Origin: Pseudomonas frederiksbergensis
Lineage (GTDB): Bacteria > Pseudomonadota > Gammaproteobacteria > Pseudomonadales > Pseudomonadaceae
Assembly (NCBI RefSeq): GCF_000802155.2
Contig: NZ_JQGJ02000005.1
Coordinates: 310,001 to 374,000 of the forward strand
Direction of reading: 5' to 3'
Length of the DNA: 64,000 nucleotides
Position 1 is the first letter of the stretch. Every line of letters begins with the position of its first letter. The notes beneath the pieces were generated by a model that did not search any database, was not told the DNA's origin, and worked only from the letters and a program-made list of their open reading frames with translations. Position numbers and translations under genes: made by a program. Of the stretch, positions 18,605-26,689 are shown piece after piece.

Positions 18605-20168
18605 GCTGAAGCTCCTTCAACTTGGCGTCATGGACATAACGACCGGTACCGAGGCTGCCAGGCCCCTGGCGGGCGAACTTGACCATCAGGAACATTTCCA
18701 CCGCCAGCAGGACCGTGTAGAAAACCACGAACCCAGCCAGGGAGCCGTACAGGTTATTGACGCTGAGGGTGGAAACGCTCATGTGAGTCGGCAGCACACC
18801 GTAGATGGTCCAGGGTTGGCGGCCGTACTCGGCCACGAACCAGCCCAGCTCACAGGCGAGCCATGGCGCAGGCAGCATCAACAGTGCGCAGCGCAACAAC
18901 CCGCGAGGATGTGCGCCGCTCGACCTCAAGGTGCTCCAGAAGGCCAGCCCGAAAAGCACGAGCATCGCAAAGCCCAGGCCAACCATGATCCGGAACCCCC
19001 AGAACATCGGGGTCACGCGCGGTACGGTATCGTTCACTGCCTTGTCGATGATGGCCGGCGTGGCCTGGTTGACATCCTCGACGTACTTTTTAAGCAGCAG
19101 GCCAAAGCCCAGGTCGGCCTTGTACGCTTCGAAAGTATCGAACGCGGCCTTATCGGTGCGATCGGCGCGCAGCGCTTCAAGCGCATTGACGGCAGTAATG
19201 CCCCGCAGAATACGTGCGCGGTTTTTCGCCTTGATGTCATGGATGCCGGGAATCTGCTTGCTGACCGAGCGCGTGCCGATCAAGCCCATCACCCACGGCA
19301 CATCGAGTTCCCAGTTATTCCTGGACTCGGCTTCATTGATGCTGGCAATCAGGGTCAAGCCCGCCGGCGCCGGTTTGGTTTCCCACATGGCTTCCATGGC
19401 CGCCAGCTTGGTTTGCTGCGCCTCGCCCACCGTGTAACCCGACTCATCCCCCAGCACGATGACACTCAGCACCGAGGCCAGGCCGAAGGCGGCCGCCACC
19501 CGAAAACTACGCTTGGCAAACTCGACATCACGTCCCTTGAGCAAGTACCAACTGGAAATCGACAGCACAAACATCGAGCCGGTGACATAACCGGCAGACA
19601 CCGTGTGGACAAACTTGGCCTGGGCCACCGGGTTGAAAACCACGGCCCAGAAATCCACCATCTCCATGCGCATGGTGATGTAACTGAATTCAGAACCCAC
19701 CGGGTTCTGCATCCAGCCATTGGCAATCAGGATCCACAGCGCCGACAGGTTTGTGCCAATGGCCATCAGCAGCGTGACCAGCAAATGATGTTCTTTCTTC
19801 AGGCGATCCCATCCGAAGAAGAACAAGCCGATCATGGTCGATTCAAGAAAAAACGCCATCAGGCCCTCGATGGCCAGCGGGGCACCGAAGATGTCCCCGA
19901 CGTAGTGCGAGTAGTACGCCCAGTTGGTGCCGAACTGAAACTCCAGGGTGATGCCAGTGGTCACGCCCAAGGCGAAGTTGATACCGAACAATTTTCCCCA
20001 GAAACGAGTCATGTCTTTCCAGATGACATTGCCGGTCATCACATAGACGCTTTCCATGATGACCAGCAGCCACACCATCCCCACGGTGAGCGGTACAAAT
20101 AGAAAGTGGTACAGCGCAGTGGCTGCGAATTGCAGCCGTGACAAATCCACCAGTTGTTCTGAGATCAC
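18597..20168 (-). CDS. cydA: Cytochrome bd ubiquinol oxidase subunit I
   Basis: A 523-residue protein, against 522 in E. coli. The start is GTG, overlapping the cydP stop as GTGA, and its N-terminus aligns with other CydA proteins. Haem ligands are seen: the early histidine in ALYHFLF, a second in KFVHTVSAGYVTGS, and the methionine in VGLGFAMLV; the acidic pair in FLESTMIGLFFFGW and the GRQPW motif are also present. The quinol loop is long (E. coli type), not the short loop of the CioA oxidase usual in Pseudomonas. It works at very low oxygen and bd oxidases generally resist sulfide and cyanide. Confidence 0.97.
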   Translation of the reverse strand: MISEQLVDLSRLQFAATALYHFLFVPLTVGMVWLLVIMESVYVMTGNVIWKDMTRFWGKLFGINFALGVTTGITLEFQFGTNWAYYSHYVGDIFGAPLAIEGLMAFFLESTMIGLFFFGWDRLKKEHHLLVTLLMAIGTNLSALWILIANGWMQNPVGSEFSYITMRMEMVDFWAVVFNPVAQAKFVHTVSAGYVTGSMFVLSISSWYLLKGRDVEFAKRSFRVAAAFGLASVLSVIVLGDESGYTVGEAQQTKLAAMEAMWETKPAPAGLTLIASINEAESRNNWELDVPWVMGLIGTRSVSKQIPGIHDIKAKNRARILRGITAVNALEALRADRTDKAAFDTFEAYKADLGFGLLLKKYVEDVNQATPAIIDKAVNDTVPRVTPMFWGFRIMVGLGFAMLVLFGLAFWSTLRSSGAHPRGLLRCALLMLPAPWLACELGWFVAEYGRQPWTIYGVLPTHMSVSTLSVNNLYGSLAGFVVFYTVLLAVEMFLMVKFARQGPGSLGTGRYVHDAKLKELQHA

Positions 20169-20341
20169 TTGCTTGCCCCTTGAGCCGAGGTGGGTACGCC
20201 GAACCTGTCACTGATGGTGTTCGAGTCGACGCTGACGCGCGAATCCTTGATGAACAGCCACCACAGCACGGTCAGCACGACCAGTTTGATCAGCACTGCT
20301 GTGAGCAGATGGCGACGCAGTCGTTTATCGGAAATAGTCAT
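20165..20341 (-). CDS. cydP: Cytochrome oxidase small subunit CydP
   Basis: A 58-residue protein from the ATG at 20341 (MTISDKRLRRHLL); an in-frame ATG at 20365 would add eight residues that do not look conserved. One membrane helix (LLTAVLIKLVVLTVLWWLFI) is followed by KDSRVSVDS, the pattern of the CydP family found ahead of cydAB. Neither start has a convincing ribosome site. Translation of cydA is coupled through the GTGA overlap. If the putative sigma-54 promoter at 20354-20369 is real, the transcript would begin almost at the 20341 ATG. Confidence 0.8.
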   Translation of the reverse strand: MTISDKRLRRHLLTAVLIKLVVLTVLWWLFIKDSRVSVDSNTISDRFGVPTSAQGASK

Positions 20342-20353
20342 GGGGCAAGCATT

Positions 20354-20369
20354 AGCACGGCTCATGCCA
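20354..20369 (-). promoter_or_regulatory. Possible sigma-54 promoter ahead of cydPAB
   Basis: On the minus strand TGGCATG-AGCC-GTGCT matches the -24/-12 consensus TGGCACG-N4-TTGCW at 10 of 12 positions, with the required ten bases between GG and GC. Transcription would start near 20343, leaving cydP essentially leaderless, which is a point against it. It is worth noting because a sigma-54 activator gene lies immediately upstream. Confidence 0.4.
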
Positions 20370-20454
20370 ATGCTTCGCTTGATTATTTATCCAGAAAATA
20401 CAATGAGTTAGAAAACCTCATCGAAAACCGCCGTTGGGCTTTGAGGGAAGAACC

Positions 20455-20491
20455 ACTGCCAAACTGCCAGGGGCTGGCAGTCAATGGCAGT
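20455..20491. promoter_or_regulatory. Array of four ACTGCCA/TGGCAGT heptamers (putative activator sites)
   Basis: Plus strand order: ACTGCCA at 20455 and 20463, then TGGCAGT at 20475 and 20485, giving nested inverted repeats around GGGGC. The array lies 26 bases after the sigma-54 activator gene and about 90-150 bases before the cydP start, a normal place for enhancer sites. The same heptamer recurs at the pdo promoter (21903-21909). The inner repeat could also act as a weak terminator hairpin for the activator gene. Confidence 0.5.
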
Positions 20492-20516
20492 CAGGGTCGG
20501 TGGGGGTCAGGTCAGG

Positions 20517-21839
20517 TCAGGCCAGGCCCTGCTCTTTCAATCGCCGATATAAAGTGCGTTCACTCACCCCCAGGTGTTTGGCCAGTTCGCTGCGGGTGCC
20601 CTTGAAAGTGGCCACGAGCTGTTCCAGGTCCCTGCTATCGGGCGCAGGCGTCAAGGCTGGGGCGGACAACGTCACGGGGTTCGACGGCAGGTGCAAGGAA
20701 TGGATGACGCCGTCGTCGGCAAACAGCGCGGCTCTTTCCAGGACATTTCGCAGCTCGCGGATATTGCCCGGCCAGGAAAACCGCTGCAATTGCATCAGCG
20801 CCGCGGGATCGATGGTCAGCCGACGCTTACCTACGCCGGAGCGTTGCAGGAATGAATCCACCAGCAAGCCGATGTCTTCAAGGCGATGACGCAAGGGCGG
20901 TAAATGGATGGGAAAAACGCTGATGCGGTAGTACAAGTCCTGCCTGAACTCGCCCTTCTCCACCATCTTTTCCAAAGGCTTATGGGTCGCGGCCACCAGC
21001 CGGAAATCGGCGTGCAGGGTTTCCACACTGCCGACACGGCGATAGGTGCCCGACTCGATCAATCGCAACAGCTTCACCTGCATGGCCAGGGGAACGTCGC
21101 CTATCTCATCGAGAAACAGCGTACCGCCCTGGGCCGTCTCCACCAGGCCTGCCTTGCGCACGGAGGCGCCCGTAAAGGCCCCTTTCTCGTGGCCGAACAG
21201 TTCGCTTTCGAACAAGGTTTCGGTCAACCCGGAACAATCCACCACGACAAAAGGCCCGGCTGCCCGCTCACTGGTTTCATGGACGGCGCGGGCAAACAGT
21301 TCCTTGCCGGTGCCGGATTCTCCCAGCAGCAGGACCGGCAACATCGAGGGCGCTACCCGCTGCAGTTCCGCCAGTGCCTGGTTAAAGGCTGGCGAGCTGC
21401 CCACCAGCCCCTCATTACTGGGCCGGGCCGATGCGCTACGCACCAGGGTCAGACGCTCCACATAAGCGGTGATGGCGCCATGCTCATTGAGGATCGGGCG
21501 CAGTTCCACGTCGACGTGTTCCGGCCCGCGCGGGGTGTGGTGGATGTGCAAGACACGATCGGGACTGCGCATTTCCCTGGCCTTTTTCATCGGGCAGTTC
21601 TCACCGGCCTGGTCGCAAGGCACATCGTAGTGGTGGGAAATGCGATAACACTTATGACCAATGAACGGTTTGTCGGCGCTGCCGAACTGACGCAGGTAAG
21701 CGGTGTTCGCTGCCAGGATGTTGTAATCCGGATCGAGGACGATCATCGGCTGGGGCTCGTGCTCCAGGAACGAGACCAGGGACTGCACCTGGTCTGGATG
21801 TGGAAGCGGGTCTTGGGTGGGAGGCAGGCTGTGGGTCAT
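20517..21839 (-). CDS. fisR: Sigma-54-dependent activator, FisR-like sulfane-sulfur sensor
   Basis: A 440-residue protein; the start at 21839 has GGAG five bases upstream. Residues about 20-130 form a PAS-type sensor with C64, C75 and C82, spaced exactly (11 and 7) as the reactive cysteines C53, C64 and C71 reported for FisR of Cupriavidus, which sense polysulfide. The AAA+ domain has [10 protein letters not shown], the sigma-54 contact loop KGAFTGA and [11 protein letters not shown]; a Fis-type helix-turn-helix ends the protein (LYRRLKEQ). It is divergent from the persulfide dioxygenase/SQR operon and directly upstream of the cyd operon, so it probably activates the first and possibly also the second. 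Confidence 0.85.
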   Translation of the reverse strand: MTHSLPPTQDPLPHPDQVQSLVSFLEHEPQPMIVLDPDYNILAANTAYLRQFGSADKPFIGHKCYRISHHYDVPCDQAGENCPMKKAREMRSPDRVLHIHHTPRGPEHVDVELRPILNEHGAITAYVERLTLVRSASARPSNEGLVGSSPAFNQALAELQRVAPSMLPVLLLGESGTGKELFARAVHETSERAAGPFVVVDCSGLTETLFESELFGHEKGAFTGASVRKAGLVETAQGGTLFLDEIGDVPLAMQVKLLRLIESGTYRRVGSVETLHADFRLVAATHKPLEKMVEKGEFRQDLYYRISVFPIHLPPLRHRLEDIGLLVDSFLQRSGVGKRRLTIDPAALMQLQRFSWPGNIRELRNVLERAALFADDGVIHSLHLPSNPVTLSAPALTPAPDSRDLEQLVATFKGTRSELAKHLGVSERTLYRRLKEQGLA

Positions 21840-21868
21840 CGCGGCTCCAGTGAATGCGTCCAGCAAGG

Positions 21869-21908
21869 GTGGCACTGCCACTATGCCAACAAACGCTGCC
21901 ATTGGCAG
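21869..21908. promoter_or_regulatory. Two 13-bp palindromes upstream of the pdo promoter
   Basis: GTGGCACTGCCAC (21869-21881) and CTGCCATTGGCAG (21896-21908) are perfect palindromes sharing the TGGCA/TGCCA core; the second overlaps the -24 element. They are good candidates for binding of the FisR-like protein, and resemble the repeats ahead of cydP. Sites this close to the promoter are unusual for an enhancer-binding activator and could also repress. Confidence 0.5.
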
Positions 21909-21918
21909 TGGAATTGCC
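21902..21918 (+). promoter_or_regulatory. Sigma-54 promoter of the persulfide oxidation operon
   Basis: TTGGCAGTGGAATTGCC has GG and GC exactly ten bases apart, with TGGCA (-24) and TTGC (-12) matched. Predicted transcription starts near 21929, about 139 bases before the pdo ATG. The neighbouring sigma-54 activator gene is divergent, which supports the assignment. Confidence 0.75.
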
Positions 21919-22067
21919 TAAAGATTGTGAGGCGCCTTGCCGACACCCATGAACTAAAATGAATAAAATCATAGCGTTAACGATCTTCATCGCTTCCAGA
22001 ATCAACATGGCAACCTTCTTGCTGTGTCTGTCCTTCAAGCGGCAGAGAGCCCCGAAGGAGACCGTTC

Positions 22068-22946
22068 ATGACCATCAAACCGCACGTCGAAGGATTTTTC
22101 GATCCTGAGACCCACACCGTCAGCTACCTGGTGCTGGACGAGGCGACCCGCCAGTGCGCGTTGATCGACAGCGTCCTGGATTACGACCCCAAATCCGGCC
22201 GTACCACAACCACCTCGGCCGACAAGCTGATCGCCAGGGTGATCGAACTGGAGGCGAAGGTCGAATGGATTCTTGAAACCCACGTCCACGCCGACCACCT
22301 CACCGCCGCGCCGTACCTGAAGGAAAAACTCGGCGGCAAGATAGGGATCGGCAGCCAGATTGCGACGGTACAGGAAGTCTTTGGCTCGCTGTTCAACGTC
22401 AGTGGCGAGATGCCCCGCGATGGCAGTCAGTTCGATCATCTGTTCGTCAATGACGAGACGTTTACCCTCGGTACATTGCAATGCCGTGCGCTCCATACAC
22501 CGGGCCACACCCCTGCCTGCATGACGTACGTCATCAGCGACGGCGAGGAAACAGCGGCGTTCGTGGGCGACACCTTGTTCATGCCCGACTACGGCACCGC
22601 ACGGTGTGATTTTCCCGGTGGCGACGCGCATACCTTGTTCCGATCCATCAACAAGGTCTTGAGCCTGCCGGCCAACGCCCTTCTCTACACCTGTCACGAT
22701 TACCAACCCGGTGGCCGCGAGGTGCAATTTTCCGCCACCGTCGCCGAGCAACGCGCTGACAATGTTCATGTCCGTAACGGCATCAGTGAACAAGCATTCG
22801 TGGCAATGCGCACCCAACGCGATGCCTCGCTGGACATGCCGGCGCTCATCCTGCCGTCGGTCCAGGTCAACATGCGGGCCGGGCATTTCCCGGAGCCGGA
22901 ATCGAACGGCACGTGCTACCTGAAGATTCCGCTCAATCGGCTCTGA
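22068..22946 (+). CDS. Persulfide dioxygenase (ETHE1-type metallo-beta-lactamase fold)
   Basis: A 292-residue protein; AAGGAG lies seven bases before the ATG. The metal motif HVHADH, the later LHTPGHTPACMTYVI and FVGDTLFMPDYGTARCDFPGG, and the histidine in TCHDYQPGG are typical of the Blh/PDO branch that oxidises glutathione persulfide to sulfite with a mononuclear iron. It is the first gene of the operon with SQR, so it would remove the sulfane sulfur that SQR makes. The neighbouring TauE-type protein could export the sulfite formed. Confidence 0.92.
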   Translation: MTIKPHVEGFFDPETHTVSYLVLDEATRQCALIDSVLDYDPKSGRTTTTSADKLIARVIELEAKVEWILETHVHADHLTAAPYLKEKLGGKIGIGSQIATVQEVFGSLFNVSGEMPRDGSQFDHLFVNDETFTLGTLQCRALHTPGHTPACMTYVISDGEETAAFVGDTLFMPDYGTARCDFPGGDAHTLFRSINKVLSLPANALLYTCHDYQPGGREVQFSATVAEQRADNVHVRNGISEQAFVAMRTQRDASLDMPALILPSVQVNMRAGHFPEPESNGTCYLKIPLNRL

Positions 22947-22990
22947 TAGCACCCGCCCCTATAAGAAAAACCGTCATCACGGAGACAGTC

Positions 22991-24661
22991 ATGGACATCC
23001 GCCACCTTGCGTCCGGCCTCTCGATCTCAGGGCAGATTTACCCCGAGCAAATGAGTGAGATCAGAACCAGCGGCTTTCGCGCCATCATCTGCAACCGCCC
23101 CGATGGTGAAGGCAGCGATCAACCTTTGTTTGCCGACATCCAGCGTGCGGCGCAAGCGATGGGCATCGAGGCGCACTACCTTGCCGCGGAGTCCGGCAAG
23201 GTGACCGATGAGCAGGGCGTTGCCTTCGGTAAATTACTCGACTCCTTGCCCAAGCCCGTGTTGGCGTATTGCCGCTCCGGCATGCGCTCGACGACGATGT
23301 GGGCACTGTCCCAGGCCGGCCAGCAGCCCTTGCCGCAGATTGTCGAAGCCGCCAGCAAAGCCGGCTTCGACATGAAAGGCGTCATTCGCAGAATTGCCAA
23401 CGACGGACGCACCCCTGCTGCCGTGGCCGAGGCCCGACATGCCGTGGTCATTGTCGGCGGCGGCGCGGCGGGCATCGCGGCGGCTTCGAGTCTATTGGCC
23501 CGCGAGCCAGACCTGGACATTGCCATCATCGATCCGGCGGATGTGCATTATTACCAGCCCGGCTGGACCCTCGTCGGCGGCGGCGTGTTCGAGGCGCAGC
23601 AAACCGCCCACACGATGGGCACGACCATTCCCCGGGGCGTGCACTGGATAAAAGCGGCTGTCGCGGCTTTCGAGCCTGAAAACGACGCCGTCATTCTCGA
23701 TGGATGCCGGGTGGTCCGCTACGAGCAGTTGATCGTATGCCCGGGGCTCAAACTGGATTGGCATGCCATTGATGGCTTGCCGCAGACGCTGGGGCGCAAC
23801 GGCGTCACCTCGAACTATCTGTACCACCTGGCCCCCTACACCTGGGAACAGGTGCAGCAACTGCGCAGCGGCCGGGCCATCTTCACGCAGCCCCCCATGC
23901 CGATCAAATGCGCCGGGGCCCCTCAAAAAGCCATGTACCTGAGCGCCGACCACTGGCGACGCCAAGGCGTGCTCGGCGATATCGAGATCGACTTCTGCAG
24001 CGCCGGGGCAGTCTTGTTCGGCGTCCCCGACTACGTCCCGGCCCTGATGGAATATGTGCGCGCCTATGGGATCGACCTGAATTTCAGCAGTACGCTGACG
24101 TCGGTCGATGGACCGGCACAAACGGCGACCTTCAAGTGCGTCAAGGCCGACGGCAGTACTCACCTGGTGACGCACGACTTCGACCTGCTGCATGTGGTGC
24201 CCCCTCAGATAGCGCCGGATTTTATCCGCGTAAGCCCTCTGGCCGACGGGGCGGGCTGGATCGATGTCGACCCCGACAGCTTGCGGCATAAGACCTGGGA
24301 GAATATTCACGCACTGGGCGATGCGACCAACACCGGCAACGCCAAAACCGCAGCGGCGGCGCGCAAGCAGGCGCCCGTGGTCGCCCATAATGTGCTGGCG
24401 GCCATGGGCAAGGCCAAGGGCAGCGCTCATTACGACGGCTACGGTTCCTGCCCGCTGACCGTCGAACGGGGCAAGGTCGTGCTCGCTGAATTCACCTATG
24501 GCGGCAAGCTCGCCCCCAGCTTCCCGTCCTGGCTGATCGACGGTACCCGGCCTTCGAGACTCGCCTGGCTACTCAAAGAGCGCATTCTTCCACCGCTGTA
24601 CTGGAAAGCCATGCTCAAGGGTCGTGAATGGCTGGCGAAACCTGAACTGGCGGACCTATGA
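22991..24661 (+). CDS. DUF442/PTP-like sulfur transferase fused to sulfide:quinone oxidoreductase
   Basis: A 556-residue two-domain protein; the ATG at 22991 follows GGAG by six bases. Residues 1 to about 115 form a TIGR01244/DUF442 domain with the catalytic loop YCRSGMRS. From about residue 145 (VVIVGGGAAGIAAASSLL) begins an FAD-dependent SQR domain with cysteines in IVCPGL, IKCAGAP and DFCSAGA, and an FAD-binding end IHALGDATNTGNAKTAAAARKQAP. The SQR half would oxidise sulfide and pass electrons to quinone; the N-terminal half may handle the persulfide. This fusion is known in other proteobacteria under the name bifunctional PTP-family/FAD oxidoreductase. The electrons could feed the nearby bd oxidase. 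Confidence 0.9.
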   Translation: MDIRHLASGLSISGQIYPEQMSEIRTSGFRAIICNRPDGEGSDQPLFADIQRAAQAMGIEAHYLAAESGKVTDEQGVAFGKLLDSLPKPVLAYCRSGMRSTTMWALSQAGQQPLPQIVEAASKAGFDMKGVIRRIANDGRTPAAVAEARHAVVIVGGGAAGIAAASSLLAREPDLDIAIIDPADVHYYQPGWTLVGGGVFEAQQTAHTMGTTIPRGVHWIKAAVAAFEPENDAVILDGCRVVRYEQLIVCPGLKLDWHAIDGLPQTLGRNGVTSNYLYHLAPYTWEQVQQLRSGRAIFTQPPMPIKCAGAPQKAMYLSADHWRRQGVLGDIEIDFCSAGAVLFGVPDYVPALMEYVRAYGIDLNFSSTLTSVDGPAQTATFKCVKADGSTHLVTHDFDLLHVVPPQIAPDFIRVSPLADGAGWIDVDPDSLRHKTWENIHALGDATNTGNAKTAAAARKQAPVVAHNVLAAMGKAKGSAHYDGYGSCPLTVERGKVVLAEFTYGGKLAPSFPSWLIDGTRPSRLAWLLKERILPPLYWKAMLKGREWLAKPELADL

Positions 24662-24689
24662 AATCAAACCTCTGCTCCAGGAGACCGAG

Positions 24690-25493
24690 ATGATTACCGT
24701 CCTGGTACTGGGCTTTGCGGTGGGCGTGATCCTGGCGCTGACCGGGGCCGGCGGCGGCATACTCGCCGTCCCGTTCCTGGTTTTTGGCGTGGGCTTGAGC
24801 ATGGCCGAAGCCGGCCCCATTGGTTTGCTGGCGGTGGGCCTGGCCGCCACGCTCGGCGCCGTGATGGGCCTGCGCAACGGCATCGTGCGCTACAAGGCCG
24901 CACTGCTGACGGCCAGTGCGGGGGTCATCTGCTCGCCGCTGGGCCTTTGGTTGGCGCAGCGCACCCCCAATCGTCCGTTGACGATCCTGTTTGCCTTGTT
25001 GCTGATGTACGTGGCGTTCCGGGCCTTGCAAAAAACACTGCCCGCCCGCGTCGGGGCCAAGGCATCCGTCGCGCGCAAGCCGCCGCCCTGTGTCCTGGAC
25101 GAACATCGCGGCAAGCTGAACTGGACCGGCCCATGTGCGTGGGCGCTCACGGCTTCGGGCATGGTCGCCGGGGTGCTTTCCGGGCTGCTCGGGGTCGGCG
25201 GTGGTTTCGTCATGGTTCCAGCGCTCCAGCGCTACACCAATTTGACCACTCAGTCGGTGCTCGCCACGTCGCTGACCGTCATCGCTTTGGTTTCCATGTC
25301 AGGGGTGCTGGCGAGTTCGGCGATGGGCCACCTGCAATGGCCAATAGCGTTGCCCTTTTCCATAGGTGCGATCATCGGCATGCTCGGCGGGCGCCTGGTT
25401 GCTGACAGGTTGCCGGAATCCTATCTGCAAAGAGGCTTCGCCCTTGTGTCCACGCTCGTCGCGGCCGCGCTGCTGGTAAAAGCCCTGGGTTGA
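24690..25493 (+). CDS. TauE/SafE-family sulfite or sulfonate exporter
   Basis: A 267-residue membrane protein with about eight hydrophobic segments; AGGAG lies six bases before the ATG. The repeated signature LALTGAGGGILAVPFLVFG and GLLGVGGGFVMVPAL marks the family. In this operon it probably exports sulfite, thiosulfate or a related anion made by the dioxygenase. The substrate is inferred from context. Confidence 0.9.
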   Translation: MITVLVLGFAVGVILALTGAGGGILAVPFLVFGVGLSMAEAGPIGLLAVGLAATLGAVMGLRNGIVRYKAALLTASAGVICSPLGLWLAQRTPNRPLTILFALLLMYVAFRALQKTLPARVGAKASVARKPPPCVLDEHRGKLNWTGPCAWALTASGMVAGVLSGLLGVGGGFVMVPALQRYTNLTTQSVLATSLTVIALVSMSGVLASSAMGHLQWPIALPFSIGAIIGMLGGRLVADRLPESYLQRGFALVSTLVAAALLVKALG

Positions 25494-25535
25494 ATCGCGT
25501 AGTGCAATATCAACGATGTGTAGCGGAGAACGCTG

Positions 25536-25970
25536 ATGAATATTGACTGGCTCAACTTTACGCCGTGGTCATCCCTGGCCGGCGGCATGTTGATCGGCTT
25601 GGCGGCCAGTCTGTTCGTGGTCGCCAACGGCCGGATCGCCGGCATCAGTGGGCTGATCGGCAGCCTGTTGCAGCGTGGCAGCGAAGGCCTGGGCGAGAAA
25701 GCCCTGTTTCTCCTGGGTCTGCTGGTCGCGCCGCTGTTATGGGGCGTGTTTGCCACCTTGCCGTCGATCGAGTTCCAGAACGGCTGGTTCGGCCTCACTG
25801 TCGCCGGCCTGTTGGTGGGGGTTGGCACTCGTTACGGTTCGGGCTGCACCAGTGGTCATGGCGTGTGCGGCCTATCGCGCCTTTCACCGCGTTCGATGGT
25901 CGCCACGGGGTGTTTCATGCTCAGCGGTTTCGTCACGGTATTTGTCCTGCGTCACGTGATGGGGGTTTGA
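25536..25970 (+). CDS. YeeE/YedE-family transporter, first half (PmpA-like)
   Basis: A 144-residue membrane protein with about four helices. It carries the cysteine motif GSGCTSGHGVCGLSRLSPRS typical of the YeeE/YedE sulfur transporters, in which conserved cysteines pass thiosulfate across the membrane. In this operon the YeeE fold is split over two adjacent genes; the second starts three bases after this stop. Confidence 0.88.
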   Translation: MNIDWLNFTPWSSLAGGMLIGLAASLFVVANGRIAGISGLIGSLLQRGSEGLGEKALFLLGLLVAPLLWGVFATLPSIEFQNGWFGLTVAGLLVGVGTRYGSGCTSGHGVCGLSRLSPRSMVATGCFMLSGFVTVFVLRHVMGV

Positions 25971-25972
25971 AC

Positions 25973-26392
25973 ATGCGCAAACTGACGGCATTCGTCGCCG
26001 GCCTGCTCTTTGGCTTCGGGCTGCTCCTGGCAGGCATGGCCAATCCGAAAAAAGTACTGGGCTTCCTGGACCTGGCCGGCACTTGGGATCCGTCCCTGGC
26101 GCTGGTGATGATCGGGGCGATTGGCACCGCCATCGTCCCCCTGGCCTGGGCGCGCCAACAGACTCATGCGCTGCTGGGCAGTCCCATGCAGTTGCCGGTC
26201 AAGCGTGAATTGGACCCACGCCTGATTGGCGGCAGCCTGGTGTTTGGTATCGGCTGGGGCATCGCCGGCATCTGCCCTGGCCCCGCCGTGGCCATCCTGC
26301 TGACCGGACACTGGCAAGCCTTTGTATTCATGCTGGCCATGTTGGCGGGCATGTTGTTGTTCACCGCGCTGGAAACCCGGCGCGTCCATTGA
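25973..26392 (+). CDS. YeeE/YedE-family transporter, second half (PmpB-like)
   Basis: A 139-residue membrane protein beginning MRKLTAFVAGLLFGFGLLLAGMANPKKVLGFLD, with the conserved GWGIAGICPGPAVA motif and its cysteine. It pairs with the preceding gene to make the full YeeE-like channel, probably for import of thiosulfate or another sulfane-sulfur compound. The start is only two bases after the upstream stop; translation is probably coupled. Confidence 0.88.
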   Translation: MRKLTAFVAGLLFGFGLLLAGMANPKKVLGFLDLAGTWDPSLALVMIGAIGTAIVPLAWARQQTHALLGSPMQLPVKRELDPRLIGGSLVFGIGWGIAGICPGPAVAILLTGHWQAFVFMLAMLAGMLLFTALETRRVH

Positions 26393-26405
26393 TCGGGAGA
26401 TTGCC

Positions 26406-26594
26406 ATGAAAGCCAACATTGGAACCATTGACCGGGGCGCACGTATCGCCGCGGGGCTTGCCCTCATCATCCTGAGCCTGACGGGTTTGATCGGCGCGTG
26501 GGGCTGGATTGGCCTGGTGCCATTGGCCACCGGTTTCATGCGTTTCTGTCCGATCTATTCGCTGTTGGGTATCAAGACCTGCAAACGTTGCTGA
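26406..26594 (+). CDS. DUF2892 (YgaP-transmembrane-like) small membrane protein
   Basis: A 62-residue protein starting [21 protein letters not shown], with GGGAG six bases upstream. Two hydrophobic segments and an end with [16 protein letters not shown] match DUF2892, the membrane part of the rhodanese YgaP. Two or three cysteines near the C-terminus could carry sulfane sulfur. It is within the sulfur operon, 13 bases after the PmpB-like gene. Confidence 0.85.
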   Translation: MKANIGTIDRGARIAAGLALIILSLTGLIGAWGWIGLVPLATGFMRFCPIYSLLGIKTCKRC

Positions 26595-26689
26595 GGCGTG
26601 CTACGGCCCTTCTCCTGGAACGGCCGTTGACCCTGCAAGCCGCCCTCGGAGTCTTGCAACAGACACCCTCGGCCCAAGGAGACACAGCC

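Noticed and set aside
18603..20102. Long open frame (499 codons) on the plus strand opposite cydA
   Set aside because: It is antisense to a fully convincing cydA, has no ribosome site, and reads as His/Gln/Arg-rich shadow sequence typical of GC-rich third positions.
20379..20392. TTGATTATTTATCC upstream of cydP as an Anr box
   Set aside because: Only the first half-site fits; the second half is at best shifted by one base. Anr control of cyd is likely in principle but is not supported by this sequence.
20463..20481. Inverted repeat ACTGCCA-N5-TGGCAGT as a terminator of the sigma-54 activator gene
   Set aside because: The stem is only seven pairs, has no T tract on the minus strand, and is part of a four-copy array shared in part with the pdo promoter, so an operator reading was preferred. 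A weak terminator role is not excluded.
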